Of a stretch of 64,000 nucleotides of DNA, positions 27,831 through 38,596 are shown piece after piece (position 1 is the stretch's first letter; each line of letters starts with the position of its first letter). This DNA is from Geosiphon pyriformis (taxonomy: Eukaryota; Glomeromycota; Glomeromycetes; Archaeosporales; Geosiphonaceae). The stretch covers positions 250,249 through 314,248 of the forward strand of contig JAAOMT010000276.1 in NCBI GenBank assembly GCA_016748015.1, written 5' to 3'. Under the pieces are notes generated by a model that made no database searches, had not been told where the DNA came from, and saw nothing but the letters and a program-made list of their open reading frames with translations. Position numbers and translations under genes: made by a program.

Positions 27831-27862
27831 CAGATGTTTACTTTGGTTTTGTTGCAGCATGT
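27829..27862 (+). repeat. Decayed copy of the 46-bp terminal repeat
   Basis: AGATGTTTACTTTG followed by GTTTTGTTGCAGCATG matches the right-hand inverted repeat at 51963-52008 with C-to-T changes and a 4-bp deletion (TCTG). It has the same orientation as the right-hand repeat. No partner was found by eye, probably because the DNA to the left is heavily AT-converted. Confidence 0.6.
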
Positions 27863-28449
27863 TTTATTTTATTTTTATTATTTATTTGAAAAAAATGCAA
27901 TTTAAAAGTATTTTTTAAATTAATAATAATGATAATTAATTAATATTAAATCAATTATTTTTATAATCACTTTTAATCATTAAATAAATTATTTTTAATT
28001 TTTAATTATTATAATTTATTTGTAGTTTTCAACGTTATTTTGCATTAATGTTTTTTTTTGAATTGATTTTAAATTACTAATAAAAGAATGTATTATATCA
28101 TAGATAAAATTTTATTTATAGAAGATTATTTACATTAGATGAAAAATTATATTTTAAAAGTACAAGTATATCAGTTAAAAATATTATAAAGTGTATAAAT
28201 TTGATAAATGGGTGTTTTTTAATAGTGGTCCGAATTATGACGTATAAAATTTTTGATTCGATGAAAAATATTTAAAACTTCCGTTCCCCAACCATTGGGG
28301 GCTCCATAAACTTAACGTATCTAAAGAATTTCTGTTTACCGTGGAAGGTATCGAAACTGGATTTTTAATATTATTCTGATGATGTATTAGGCAAGAATTA
28401 TTTGATGACCTTGAATGAACTTACAATTATTCCTATGACATCCTGAAAG
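27863..28449. other. AT-rich spacer upstream of NDUFAF5
   Basis: AT-rich at the left and more balanced from about 28200. It would hold the promoter of the methyltransferase-fold gene that follows. No other feature was seen. Confidence 0.5.
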
Positions 28450-30181
28450 ATGGTGTTAAAAGTATTTCGAATGATGCAAATTTGTCCCTCAAGATTATTC
28501 GTTAATTCTCGTCGGTATGCCTCGACGATTGTGTCAGAGATACCGGGGGCATTTATTGTATTTGATCGTGTAGCAAAAACACGTCAAAAAAATCGTGCTG
28601 CTTTAGATATGGAATCTAGTCGACAAGTAGATTATTTGAAGGATGAAGTTGCATACCGGATTGTTGATAGGCTTTTGGTGAGAATATAAAAACAAAGTCG
28701 CTTTCAAATTAGGTCTATGACATCTATTTTCTAGATGGTTAAAATCAAATTAGGACATCAAACGCGAATTTAAAACCGTCGTGGATTTAGGGAGCGGATC
28801 TGGCCACATTATTAAACACCTTGATCAGGACATCGTAAAAGAATTGATCATGTGTGATATGTCAGGTCTTATGCCAAAATTTTTTGATTACTGTATTTTT
28901 TCTTATTTTACCTTGTTAATTTATTCCTATTTTACGAACAGAAAAAGCGTTAGAGAGAGATAAAGATATTGGCTATAAAGGTAAAGGGAATTTCTATTCG
29001 GATTTTTGGTCACATGAGTGCTCCTATTTAAAACTTATCCCGATGACACATGAGGGCAGTGGAAGTTGAGAGAAAAGTTGTTGATGAAGAATCACTTCCT
29101 TTCGAAGAAAATTCATTGGATGCCGTTATTAGCAGTTTATCACTTCATTGGGTTAATGATTTACCAGGTTCGCCAAAAATTTTCATAAAAATTATTTTAT
29201 CACATAGATTTTGCTTTTAATTGATCAAAATTTCAAGGAGCATTTATACAAATCCGACGTTCATTAAAACCGGATGGAGTGTTCATCGGGGCGCTGTTTG
29301 GCGGCGATACATTATTTGAACTACGGCAAGTAGAATAATTCCAATTTTTAAACACAAAATATTTTTAGTTTTGCTAATTTATGTGTGATTCTTAATACTT
29401 AAAGAACCTCTTTACAACTTGCAGAAACAGAACGTGAAGGGGGTATTTCCCCACGGGTATCCCCTATGACAGGTTTGATCATAAAAAATTAATATTTAAT
29501 TAGTGAACTCATTTGTTCTGATGGCTCGAGTTGATTTCAGATGTACGTGACCTGGGTAGTTTGCTCTCTCGTGCTGGATTCACGTTGACTACGGTTGATC
29601 TGGATGATATAGTTGTAAATTATCCTAGCATGTTTGAACTAATGCAAGACTTACGGGCTATGGGCGAGAGCAATGCAGTGTTGACAAGGTATATTCTATC
29701 GAATTTATGTCCACGAAGGCAATTCATAATTCTCTTTATCTTTTAGACGCCCATTTTTGAAAAGAGATACAATGTTGGCAGCCGCCGCTATATATAAAGG
29801 TAGGCTTTTTGAATATTTCATCCAAATTACTCGTATCCTCTTATAACGCTGCTTTTAATCGATTTACTTTTAAAGAATTATACGGAAATCCTGAAGGAAC
29901 AATTCCGGCTACCTTTCAGGTTCATATATCTATTTCATGTAAACTTTTTTGTGGCAATTCCCCTAATTCAATATTTTCTTTTTTGAAATTCAGATTCTTT
30001 ATGTGGTAAATATCCTTTATTTTATGCATGTGAGTTTCTGGAATTTCCATCTTTATAATTTTCATTGTTATCAAAGATTGGGTGGAAACCAGATGTCTCT
30101 CAACCAAAGCCCAAACCACGGGGGTCTGCTCAGACATCTTTGAAGGAGATCTTAGAAAAGAGTGGTTCGGAAGAGCAATAG
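28450..30181 (+). CDS. NDUFAF5: Mitochondrial complex I assembly factor NDUFAF5, eleven exons
   Basis: Exons 28450-28677, 28754-28865, 28942-28980, 29060-29167, 29238-29325, 29405-29472, 29541-29688, 29747-29799, 29876-29919, 29994-30005 and 30077-30181 keep phase throughout. The N-terminus is Arg/Ser-rich without acidic residues before VFDR, consistent with a mitochondrial presequence. NDUFAF5 hallmarks follow: [27 protein letters not shown] (AdoMet-fold motif I), [76 protein letters not shown]. In animals this protein hydroxylates an Arg of the complex I subunit NDUFS7. The donor at 29326 is GC, a minor splice class; exon 10 is only 12 nt. It converges on the EMC5 gene with 241 bp between stop codons. 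Confidence 0.93.
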
Positions 30182-30422
30182 GAAATTGGAAGTCAATTCA
30201 GATCACCACAATTCCTAATTTGATCCTTTCAGAAGATCTCCCAAGTTCAAGGACCAGAATTTTAGATCATTGGCGAACTCATGGAAAACGTTCCCCGAAT
30301 CAGTGCTCTAATTTCTAGCTGAGAGGGCGATTACATACTTGATTTTTGCCAACAGGCAGTCTATGTTGGTGGGTCTCATCTAACTATTGTATCTCTAGCG
30401 GGAAGACAGCTTTGTATTTTGT

Positions 30423-30971
30423 CTATTCCTCGGGTGTCAATATTCTCCCCCGATGATCAAATGTAATAAATGAGGGTCGTGTGTCGATTTTCTCAATCGT
30501 TCTTAAGAAAGAATTCATTAAGTATATCGAAAGATGATGAAAAGCCAGAAAAAAAATCTAGACATACTGTTTTGCCATTTCTGTCTTCATGAGAATTTCC
30601 TTTAATGGGCTCGCAAGCAATACAATACCTATCGAAAATATAGCAACAGAAACTAAAGTCTCGATCGTCACCTGTTTTAGCCGCAAAAATGTACAAGCAA
30701 AATCACTAAACTGTTATCGCGTTTCAAAAACGGTTAAAAAGAAAGACTCACATCTAAAGGTAGATCTTTTTCTACTTTTTCTACCACCTTCAGATACGAG
30801 AGATCTAAAATTAATTAAGAAACAATAGGAATCAAATGTCTAAATGAAAAAAGAATTTCTAAAGTCTGGGGAGAGATTCTCACGTTCATATGTTGAATAG
30901 GAAGAGTGGATCAAGAGGAGAAAGCCAAGTGTGCATAGTATTCGACCTAGTGTCGGTGAACTTGAAGACAT
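30423..30971 (-). CDS. EMC5: ER membrane protein complex subunit 5 (EMC5/MMgT), four exons
   Basis: Exons 30971-30884, 30804-30752, 30671-30568 and 30501-30423 join in phase to 107 aa, the usual size for this family. The order of features matches EMC5: a first membrane helix (GRILCTLGFLLLIHSSYSTY), the acidic KDLPLD turn, a second helix (IETLVSVAIFSIGIVLLAS) followed by PLKEI, and the C-terminal block TRPSFITFDHRGRIL, equivalent to HPSFYVFNHRGRVL in the human protein. EMC inserts tail-anchored and multipass proteins into the ER membrane; EMC5 is a core membrane subunit. All exons are too short to stand out as long frames, so the model rests on splice sites and family match, which agree well. 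Confidence 0.88.
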
Positions 30972-31545
30972 TAGAGGTTATTTCAATGTGGATATGCGTA
31001 TCTTGATTAAAAGGTCAACGAGAAATCTTGAGAATTTACAATTTGGTAGATCATTGTAAAAACCTTATTTCTGATAATAGACTCCTCGAACTCGGGTTTC
31101 TATAAGTTTTACTACGTTAATTTTTAAATTCATTTAAATGAATATTTTCATTATAAAATTTTAAGATTTTAATTTAAAATTAAAAAAAAGATTTAAATAT
31201 CAAACTTGTTGAACATTAATATTTAAAAATTAAAAATACATGTTATTTTTGCTTAATTAATGTAAAACGCTGTATAATGCTTTAGCAAATGTAATATGTT
31301 ATATAATATAAAAAGTTTATTAAATATTAAAAAACGAAAATTTAATTCAATGGTTTCATATTTTTCAAAATTTTATTATAATATAATAATAAAATATATT
31401 TTTAAATGCATATATTTTAATAAAAAGCCAAAAATTTATAAAAATGGTACAGTGAAATCTTTTGTAATTTATAGAATAAAATCATGTGATCATCACAATT
31501 TAAAGACGATGATTCCTGATAAGAGGCATTTCACTTTTTGTTGTC
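30972..31545. other. AT-rich divergent intergenic region
   Basis: Lies between the starts of EMC5 (minus) and the DnaJ gene (plus), so it should hold both promoters. It is AT-rich from about 31110 to 31480. No specific site can be named with support. Confidence 0.5.
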
Positions 31546-32682
31546 ATGTCTACGTCCTGGAAATTTCGACTCATAGTTTCGGCATTGATCCTGATTTTTT
31601 TATCACTCTTCTTTATACCCCCAGCAAGAGCTTGGGATCAAGGTAATTTCTCAACTTCTTAGCGTCATGAAATATATGCAAAGAAAAATATACTTCTCGA
31701 TTGAAACATTCTCTTCCGCACACTCATCTTTGCTTTTAGAGGACTATGAAATATTTGATTTGGTTGACGAGTTAGAAAATGCTGAAGGGAGCCATGAAAC
31801 TTTTTACTCGTGGATAGGTCTTGAGGAGTCGGCGACCGAGAAAGAAATTGGGAAAGCATATCGGAAAAAGTCCTTGACGTTACAGTAAGTCAGAAGTTAT
31901 ATAACCTCTATCTGCCCAGCGAAAAATTATTTTTTTATTTTGAACATATTGCTAAAAATCTTACTACTTGATTTAGTCCCGATAAAAATCCTGACGAAAG
32001 GACACAAGAAAAATTTGCGCGTCTCGGCAAAATAACTGCCATTTTGCGTAGCCCAGAATCACGAAAACGCTACAACTTCTTCCTAAAGAATGGTGTACCA
32101 CGATGGCGTGGTACTGGCTATTATTACCGTCGCCATCGTCCGGGTGTCTTAAATGTACTCGCTTTCTTATTGATACTAGCTTCCCTATTACATTATCTTG
32201 TGATGTGGATCAACTTTTATCAGGAGCGTAAACGAATTCGATTTTACATCCAAGAGGCACGTGAATTAGCATGGGGTAAACGGATGAAAAAGCAAGATAC
32301 ACGGAAAAGAATAAATGTGAATGAATTACAATTTATCGTGGAAGGTGAATATGTCGCGTTCATAACTGATGATGGTGACGAGTTTCCTTTGGATGAGGAA
32401 GAGATCATGGCACCTCGAGTGTTAAACTCCTTTATGTTTGCTGCACCAAAATGGGCTTATAATTTTGTTTTGGAAAAATTTACTAGAGAAAAGGAAGCTT
32501 CTCATTTGGGGAATGGGGTGAAGGATTCGAAGAACAAGGTAGAACATGGGTCAGCCGATGATAAGAGTTCTTTCTCTAGTGATGACGAGCAAAGTATGCA
32601 GAGTGAAGCTGGAGGGAATGTAACACCTCGACAAAGAAGAGCAAGAAATAAAGATAGACGAGGAAATAAAAATAGAAGATAA
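31546..32682 (+). CDS. ER-resident DnaJ-domain membrane protein (Erj5-like), three exons
   Basis: Exons 31546-31642, 31740-31884 and 31977-32682 join in phase to 283 aa. Exon 1 encodes a clear signal peptide (hydrophobic LIVSALILIFLSLFFI ending PPARAWD). The J domain follows: FYSWIGLEESATEKEIGKAY, RKKSLTLHPDKNPDERT with an intact HPD motif whose His is completed across the second intron, and SPESRKRYNFFL. A membrane segment (VLNVLAFLLILASLLHYLVM) comes next, then a basic and acidic cytosolic part with a Lys/Arg-rich end. This layout (signal, lumenal J domain, one helix, cytosolic tail) is that of yeast Erj5, a Kar2/BiP co-chaperone. The match to Erj5 is by architecture. Confidence 0.85.
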
Positions 32683-33581
32683 CTATTGGGGATCGTGTTA
32701 CGTGAAAAACTTTATGGATGGGCTCGGATCCAAAAGACATTTATGCCGCAAGATTATCTATTCAAATCAAACATTTTTCATAGAACATCGCATAACCTGG
32801 ACACTTTCATATTATTTTTAGAAATAGTCATCAAATCACCAATAGATTTTGACACATTAATTATTTTTTGGTACAAATTATTATTAGATTCTAATAGTTA
32901 AGGTATCAATGTGATGTTCCGCAAACTTAGATAAAACAATGTTGGAATTTTTTTCGTAAAATAATTACTTCATACTCTAGCGCATTCCCGAGAAATGGCG
33001 TCATAAATTATAGTAACTTGACAAAAAATTACCCAAAGGATTTTCGACAGAAATCGGAAAATCCCATTAAAGTCTAGTCAAATCATATTTTTTTGTGGCA
33101 ATTGTTGAATGATCTATTATTTCAACTTTGGATCGGTGATTTGTCTCCAACCCTCTTTCTCTTGATGCACGTTCCTCCATATCAAAGCGTTTTTCCCTGA
33201 TTCATATTATACAGAAATTTTTTAATGAAAAAGTTTTGTGCGAATTATGCAATACAAAAATAGGCTAAGAAATTGATTAAGAGAAGTAAAGTGGTAGATT
33301 CATCGCATAGCTCTTGTAGTCTCACAGCAGCAGTAGGAGGCACTGTTGTGAACGGGTATAGATGGGGATTGAGAGGCGATTGTGATGAATGGGTTGTTAT
33401 TGGTTTCTTCATTATCGTAAAAATCAAGGGAAATATCATCCGATAGAGTTTTCAATTTTTATCTCCTTTTCTAATTTAATATGATTCGTCTTTCCGACAA
33501 TCATTTATTTTCAATTTGTGAGACATGTTGATATACTTGGTATCTAAAATATTTTATCCTCCGGTAGAACAAGAACCTTGA
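32683..33581. other. Intergenic region
   Basis: Between the DnaJ gene and the arrestin-like pseudogene. A minus-strand frame at 33439-33245 (with PPTAAVRLQEL) may be a left-over tail of that pseudogene but is too short to assign. Nothing else was seen. Confidence 0.4.
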
Positions 33582-34089
33582 TCAGGGTAGAAATTCGTTC
33601 ATTTTGTCGGAAGCCTCCAGCATCTGGTCACCAGTAAATTTGATTTCTAATGCATATCGCTTTTTTATAGTTGACCCGCCATCAGGACGAAATTCTTGAT
33701 ATTCTTTGATGCCAACCGTAAGCTTTTTGAGATAAACTCTTGGCTTATGAAAGATTAGACGTAAATGAATAAAAATCGTTCCTCCTGGTCAAAAAGTTGT
33801 TTTCTCAAACCCTACATCATATCCTACTCGCTTTCCTATAGCGCGTTGATTACCCAGATTTTGAAGGACCAAGGTTTCCTATGGGGGAGTTTACAGTCAA
33901 AACTTTTAGCACTGATAGTATTATGACAACTTCGTAAGAGGATTGAACAGTGCTATTTGGTCTCCAAGGTACAATCATCTCATCCAAAAAGTTTAATTCA
34001 GCAAGATCCGAAGAAAAAAGGGTTTGGATGCTAGATCGAGCGAGTAAATACTCTACTTGACCACACAATGTAAATCTCTTACTCTGCAT
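33582..34089 (-). pseudogene. Degraded arrestin-like gene
   Basis: The block at about 33830-33620 reads IGYDVGFEKTT, then after an in-frame TGA IHLRLIFHKPRVYLKKLTVG and IKEYQEFRPDGGSTIKKRYA. This parallels VGYDVSLPFSSY, PVKLIFYKPLVYLKSINVAI and KEYREIRQGNKKWLQKKYVA in the intact alpha-arrestin at 40.4-41.8 kb. An upstream block at 34089-33850 (GQVEYLLARSSIQTLFSSDL) probably belongs to the same gene, with stops in between. No complete arrestin fold can be read, so it is called a pseudogene. A real gene with unusual introns is possible but less likely. Confidence 0.55.
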
Positions 34090-34394
34090 TAGATTCTATC
34101 ACACATCTTTGTCTCGAGATCTTTTAATTTTAGTAAAAATGGCTATCGACTCTATCAACATTTTTACTCATGCTAGAGTGAAGGTGCCAATTTAACGAGA
34201 AATTATTAATAAAATTATTTCGGCAAAGGTTTTTAGGAACTTTACTGATTGACTTTATTTCAGAAATAAAAAACAGATAATTATCCATTAAAATCAAATT
34301 GAAAACCAAAATTTGCGATAAAAAGAATAGTCGCATCACGAGTTCAATCACAAAATCATAAATATCTGTTTTTCACTTTATTCACCGATTAAGC
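34090..34394. other. Short spacer
   Basis: Contains the 3' UTR of the Imp2-like gene. Nothing else was recognised. Confidence 0.4.
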
Positions 34395-35215
34395 CTAAAC
34401 TTTAACATCATAGTCCGTTTCCATAACTGTCGTTAACATCCCATAATGAACTCGATCAGGCCTGGTTATGATAGGCACTCTCCCAAAGCGTGAAAACGGC
34501 CAAAGAATATGCGTCACTTTAGCATTAATTAATCCCAGCGGAACCTAGGTTCATGAAGCGGAAATCTTGTTTGAAGTTATTGAATTTAAGCAGATCTTGG
34601 GGGTAAAGCTTTGAAAACTTACCGGACCAAACGTATTACTATCTTTGCTGTGAAAATTTTCGTCACCTTCCACCCAACAATGACCCCTTGGTACGTAAAC
34701 CAAACGATTTGGATTCGGTGGAAGTGTGATCACCGTGTCACCTTCTAATGCGATTATGCGTTTTGTTATCAATAGGTCCGGATCGTATGGTGACCTTGAG
34801 TCAATTGGTGTTTTGGAGGGTATTTGAGTAAACCTTTATTATAAAATTATGATATGCAAAATAATGTAAACACCTAGTACGAACCAGAGAGTGACTACAT
34901 CTCCAACTTCATATTTACGCCATGCAACCGTCCAACGATTGAGTAAAACGACGTCATGACGAAGTTTATTCGTGTCTGGATTAAAAGTTGGCTGGTGGTT
35001 TAGTGCATGCATACATATTAATAGAATTTGGAGGACTTGTGCCTTTCACTTTATTTACTTACCGTGTTTAACAAAGAAATTCACAACTTTGGAATTGAAA
35101 GGAAAACATGCTTAACTAATTATACCTGCATGGAGCGCCCGTTCACTGACGCTACACTATACACATGTTCAATAAAAAACGCGGCTACCGGCACCCACCC
35201 TAGTTGCCGAATCAT
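34395..35215 (-). CDS. IMP2: Mitochondrial inner membrane protease subunit 2 (Imp2), four exons
   Basis: Exons 35215-35126, 34991-34885, 34833-34623 and 34544-34395 join in phase to 185 aa. It belongs to the S26 (signal peptidase) family. A short N-terminal hydrophobic stretch ([19 protein letters not shown]) anchors it. The catalytic Ser lies in NGRSMQPTFNP (interrupted by the first intron) and the catalytic Lys in [12 protein letters not shown]. The conserved [20 protein letters not shown] box and the [16 protein letters not shown] end follow, as in Imp2. With Imp1 it removes inner-membrane sorting signals from imported proteins. The 49-bp intron 34884-34834 has a weak donor (GTTCGT), but it is the only one that keeps phase. 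Imp2 is preferred over Imp1 because of the SxDSNxFGPV box. Confidence 0.88.
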
Positions 35216-35427
35216 TTGTTGAGTTTTAGGGTTAAAAAAAAACTTTGACATGGAGAATCTTGCTTTTTACGTTTAGCTAAAAAAAGATTTTGCGAGGACC
35301 AGTAGATAAAAAATAATTGATAAAAGCACTAACCATTACTGGGCCTGCAGCAGTAGTAGAAGATCACTGATCGATTAGATCATTAAAGTCGAAAGACACG
35401 TCAAAATATTTTGAGCTTTAGACCTTA

Positions 35428-36216
35428 ATGGCACGGCGGTTTTCCGTACGACCAAAAATGATGGCATTTCTATATAGAAATACTTTTCATGATCCATTTC
35501 GCCTTTCATTAGTAAATAGGCAGAATATTTTGATTTTAACGACCCTGGCAAAGCCCTTGGTACTTTCCTTCACAATGTCTTCACAGCCACTTGATGAATC
35601 AAAGGGCGAAGAGTTATCCCTGACAATATCTCTACCGCCAAACATTCTATATATCAAAAACCACTTACTTGCGGCTTCCAAAAATCTTGTCTACATTTCC
35701 GAGAGTGACGAGCCATTTGAATTTGTTTTCTTCCCTAGTGCGGAACTTTCACAACTTCCAGAAACTGGGGAAGAATTCGCGTCCCTCGTCTTAGGCCGTG
35801 ACCTCAGCACCCTTCGTAAGCATCGTTCTTTAATGACAATTGAAGACGATGTTTATGATGATTCGCCACGACCTCGAGTTCTCGATTTTGACGAGTTTTT
35901 TACAGCCTTAAGTGGTGATAGGGTTGGTGAGGCTGCAAATGAGACACCTTTACAAGAGGACGACCCATACACTCAAACTCTAGGCTATGGTGAATTGAAA
36001 CGTGCATTTAAACGTTCTTTCACGGATGGTGGTAACAGTGTTACGCTTAACGAGGACGGGGTCATCGAACGTCCCCCGACTCCTGATTTGAATTCGAGTC
36101 AAGATTTTAGAATTTATCGTGTGCCATTGGATAAAACTAGAATTGAAATTTTTATTGTTGGATTGGTTAAGGGTGTTGGCGTCGTTGGGGTTAAAACCTT
36201 GAGTATTGAGACATAA
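35428..36216 (+). CDS. NuiA-like protein (nuclease A inhibitor fold)
   Basis: One exon, 262 aa, ATG start. From residue about 72 on, the protein follows the NuiA pattern: KNLVYISESDEPFEFVFFPS at the start of the domain and YRVPLDKTRIEIFIVGL, then VGVKTLSIET at the very end. In cyanobacteria NuiA blocks a sugar-nonspecific nuclease; eukaryotic members with this domain are mostly uncharacterised, so the partner here is unknown. The first 50 residues (Arg-rich, MARRFSVRPKMMAFLYRNTF) could be a mitochondrial presequence, or translation could begin at the inner Met of FTMSSQ at residue 50. An acidic insert (DEFFTALSGDR, then LQEDDPYTQTLGYGELKRAF) separates the two halves of the domain. Confidence 0.7.
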   Translation: MARRFSVRPKMMAFLYRNTFHDPFRLSLVNRQNILILTTLAKPLVLSFTMSSQPLDESKGEELSLTISLPPNILYIKNHLLAASKNLVYISESDEPFEFVFFPSAELSQLPETGEEFASLVLGRDLSTLRKHRSLMTIEDDVYDDSPRPRVLDFDEFFTALSGDRVGEAANETPLQEDDPYTQTLGYGELKRAFKRSFTDGGNSVTLNEDGVIERPPTPDLNSSQDFRIYRVPLDKTRIEIFIVGLVKGVGVVGVKTLSIET

Positions 36217-36696
36217 TTGTCTATGGAAATGGGGCATGCTTATGACTATGTTGAAAATTGGACGAAGATTTTGGTTGGTGTAATAATGTGATTTGAGATA
36301 TGGATGCTCTTCTACTTTGCCGCCATTCTAGTTGGTTGTCAATTTCTCCTTGTAATGAAGAACACGTTAGGGGGTTGGTCACCATCTTTATTTTCATAAT
36401 TTTAATACTTTTTAATTATTAATAACGGTATACTGTTGTCAACAGTATAACAATTTTTCTCAAAGCAGATATTTTTTTTTCTAAAATTTGCTTCCATTAA
36501 AGCCCAAAAAACACTAGGTCATGATATAAATTTAAAATCTGAAATTAATTAGTATTCCGTTGACAAGTGCATTTTGTAGAGAAATCTCAAAATTATATGG
36601 TTAAAATTAATCTTTGATTACTTTTAGGTTCTATTTATTTTTCATGAAGTTCAGTCACCCCGATCTTACACTACCTTTTCCATTCACGAGGTCATC
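36217..36696. other. Convergent intergenic region
   Basis: Spacer between the 3' ends of the NuiA-like gene and the Erd1-like gene. It should hold both 3' UTRs. Nothing else was recognised. Confidence 0.45.
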
Positions 36697-38219
36697 TCAC
36701 ACAAACACATATCCCCCTCCCCCCCAGCTTTGTAAATCAACCCACCTGCTTTCCATTCGAAAAAACATCCATAACCATCGTCTTCCCACTTCCAAACACT
36801 CCATTAAAAATACACCAGCCTCTAACTCAGCAACAACATGTAAATGCGAGGAAAGCTTCAAAGACCAGGTGAATCGAAGCAAGAAATCAATAATAATTGC
36901 GATATAATAAATAAAAGGAAATTTAAAATGTAAAGTCGAACGAAGCTGAAAGCTTGGAATACGCCAAATACGACTAGCGGAGGCAGTTAGGACTGTAGGT
37001 GTTGTTGGTATGCTATTTACATCAGTTGAAAAAATTTCAAGATTCCAATCTTTTGTCACATCCCAATAGAAAGAATACAATGAATTAACAGCTACGGATG
37101 CAATCCTATAAATAAAAGTTCATTGAATCCATAAAATATTTAAAAATTGTAAAATAGATCGTGCCAATGGGTCGAGATATACCATAACTTATATAAAGTC
37201 GCTTGACCAAGGGTGACATCCTCCGAATCCAATGTGCCATAATCATATCGTTTTTGTAAAGCCGAGAAAAATATTACAGGAAACGCAGAAGCATATTTTA
37301 GTGCATTATATAAGTGTCGTCTATTGATAAAATTTGAACTCCAATATTCCGACATACATAGACGAAAACGAATAAAATAAGGCAAACTTTTGTCGTCGTC
37401 GTCGTCGTCGTTCAAAGTTCGCCCAAGATAGAATGGAGAGAGAGAGACACATATTATTTTTCTGGATCTTGGGATTACAAAAAAAAATGGTAAATTTCTT
37501 ACCCAGTGAGAAAAGGTGCGACCACATAACTCCAACATCGGTTCTCTGAAAAAATTCCGGCCTCTTCGAAATTGTGAAAAATTAAAATACATCCGGTCAC
37601 GTACAAATCTCCCAACACCTTAGCAAAGCTGGTCAAGATGTCGGCCATCACAGTATCGGCGAACCGCACTTCTGAACCAAATTTAAAAAACATAATTCGA
37701 CAAAAACATCTAGTAATCAAAACAGAAATATTAATTCAAAATCAATTTCAGAATCGACTATCTTGAAATATAAACTCTGAATTCTTACACCTTTTACCTC
37801 ATAAATCGAATCCGATCTCGTCGTCTGAATATGTTGAAGGGGCAAATTATGACCAATAGTATAACGACGTAGCAAATCAAAGGTACACATGTCCACTCTG
37901 CTATTTTATCCGGTTGACCGTCACTCAATCGCCAAAATAGCAGTATATTGAAGCCTACCCAAGTGGACAACATGGCCGCTATTATGTACACGGATTTGTA
38001 TGGATTTGTTGAAATTTTCTCAGGGTAATGATTTTGCGGGTAAAAGGAAAAGAGTGCAAAAACATCTACCCCAACACAAGAGAGTAATTGCAAGTTAGAG
38101 CCCCAAGCCCAAAGTCCTATGCACAGAACAATTAACACTCGAAATGGTAGGGGAAAACTATGGGAGAACGTCCACACTCTCGCGGCAGTGTCGTCTATGA
38201 CGGGTATCGTCACATCCAT
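36697..38219 (-). CDS. ERD1: Erd1-like EXS-domain membrane protein, four exons
   Basis: Exons 38219-37798, 37709-37503, 37386-37183 and 37105-36697 join in phase to 413 aa. Hallmarks of the EXS family: PLPFRVLIVLCIGLWAWGSN, SEVRFADTVMADILTSFAKV, LPYFIRFRLCMSEY, RRHLYNALKYASAFPVIFFS, NSLYSFYWDVTKDWNL, IDFLLRFTWSLKL and EVGRRWLWMFFR. Several hydrophobic helices are visible in exons 1 and 4. Because there is no SPX domain, it matches the Erd1 branch, a Golgi protein needed for retention of ER proteins, glycosylation and phosphate recycling in yeast, and not the XPR1/SYG1 branch. The second intron has a (GAC)n tract just before its acceptor. The ATG at 38219 is chosen because it gives the short N-terminus typical of Erd1. 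Confidence 0.87.
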
Positions 38220-38596
38220 CGCGAACCCAAAAACGATAATCTTGAAATAAAAAGGAGTTAAAGTCACAATTTTAGTCTGCACTGCTGACTAAGGGGTGAG
38301 ACGACGACACTGTTCCGTGAGTGGACGATGAACTTAAAATAGATGTTAGAAATCCAGATTGAAAATAAGAGAATGTAACTTCTAGTGGAAGAGTGGCTTT
38401 CTTGGAGAAATGATTTATGATTAGCTGAAACTTAAAATTTGTTGCTCGTTTTAAAGTAGTTTTTTCCGACCTAGTACTGTTACATCATTGGTTCACTATT
38501 GGTTATTAAATACATGTGGCAAATTCGTCACGGGATTCACGATCAAAGTGAATCAAGTGGCCAATCTAAAAGTCCAAATTCATTTCATCTTTTGTC
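38220..38596. other. Divergent promoter region of ERD1 and ADE1
   Basis: This 377-bp spacer separates the two divergently oriented start codons and must contain both promoters. No binding site can be named with support. Confidence 0.5.

Noticed and set aside
38219-38282. Upstream start extending the Erd1-like protein by 21 residues
   Set aside because: The extra codons do not begin with ATG and contain an intron-acceptor-like TTTCAAG; the ATG at 38219 gives the family-typical short N-terminus.
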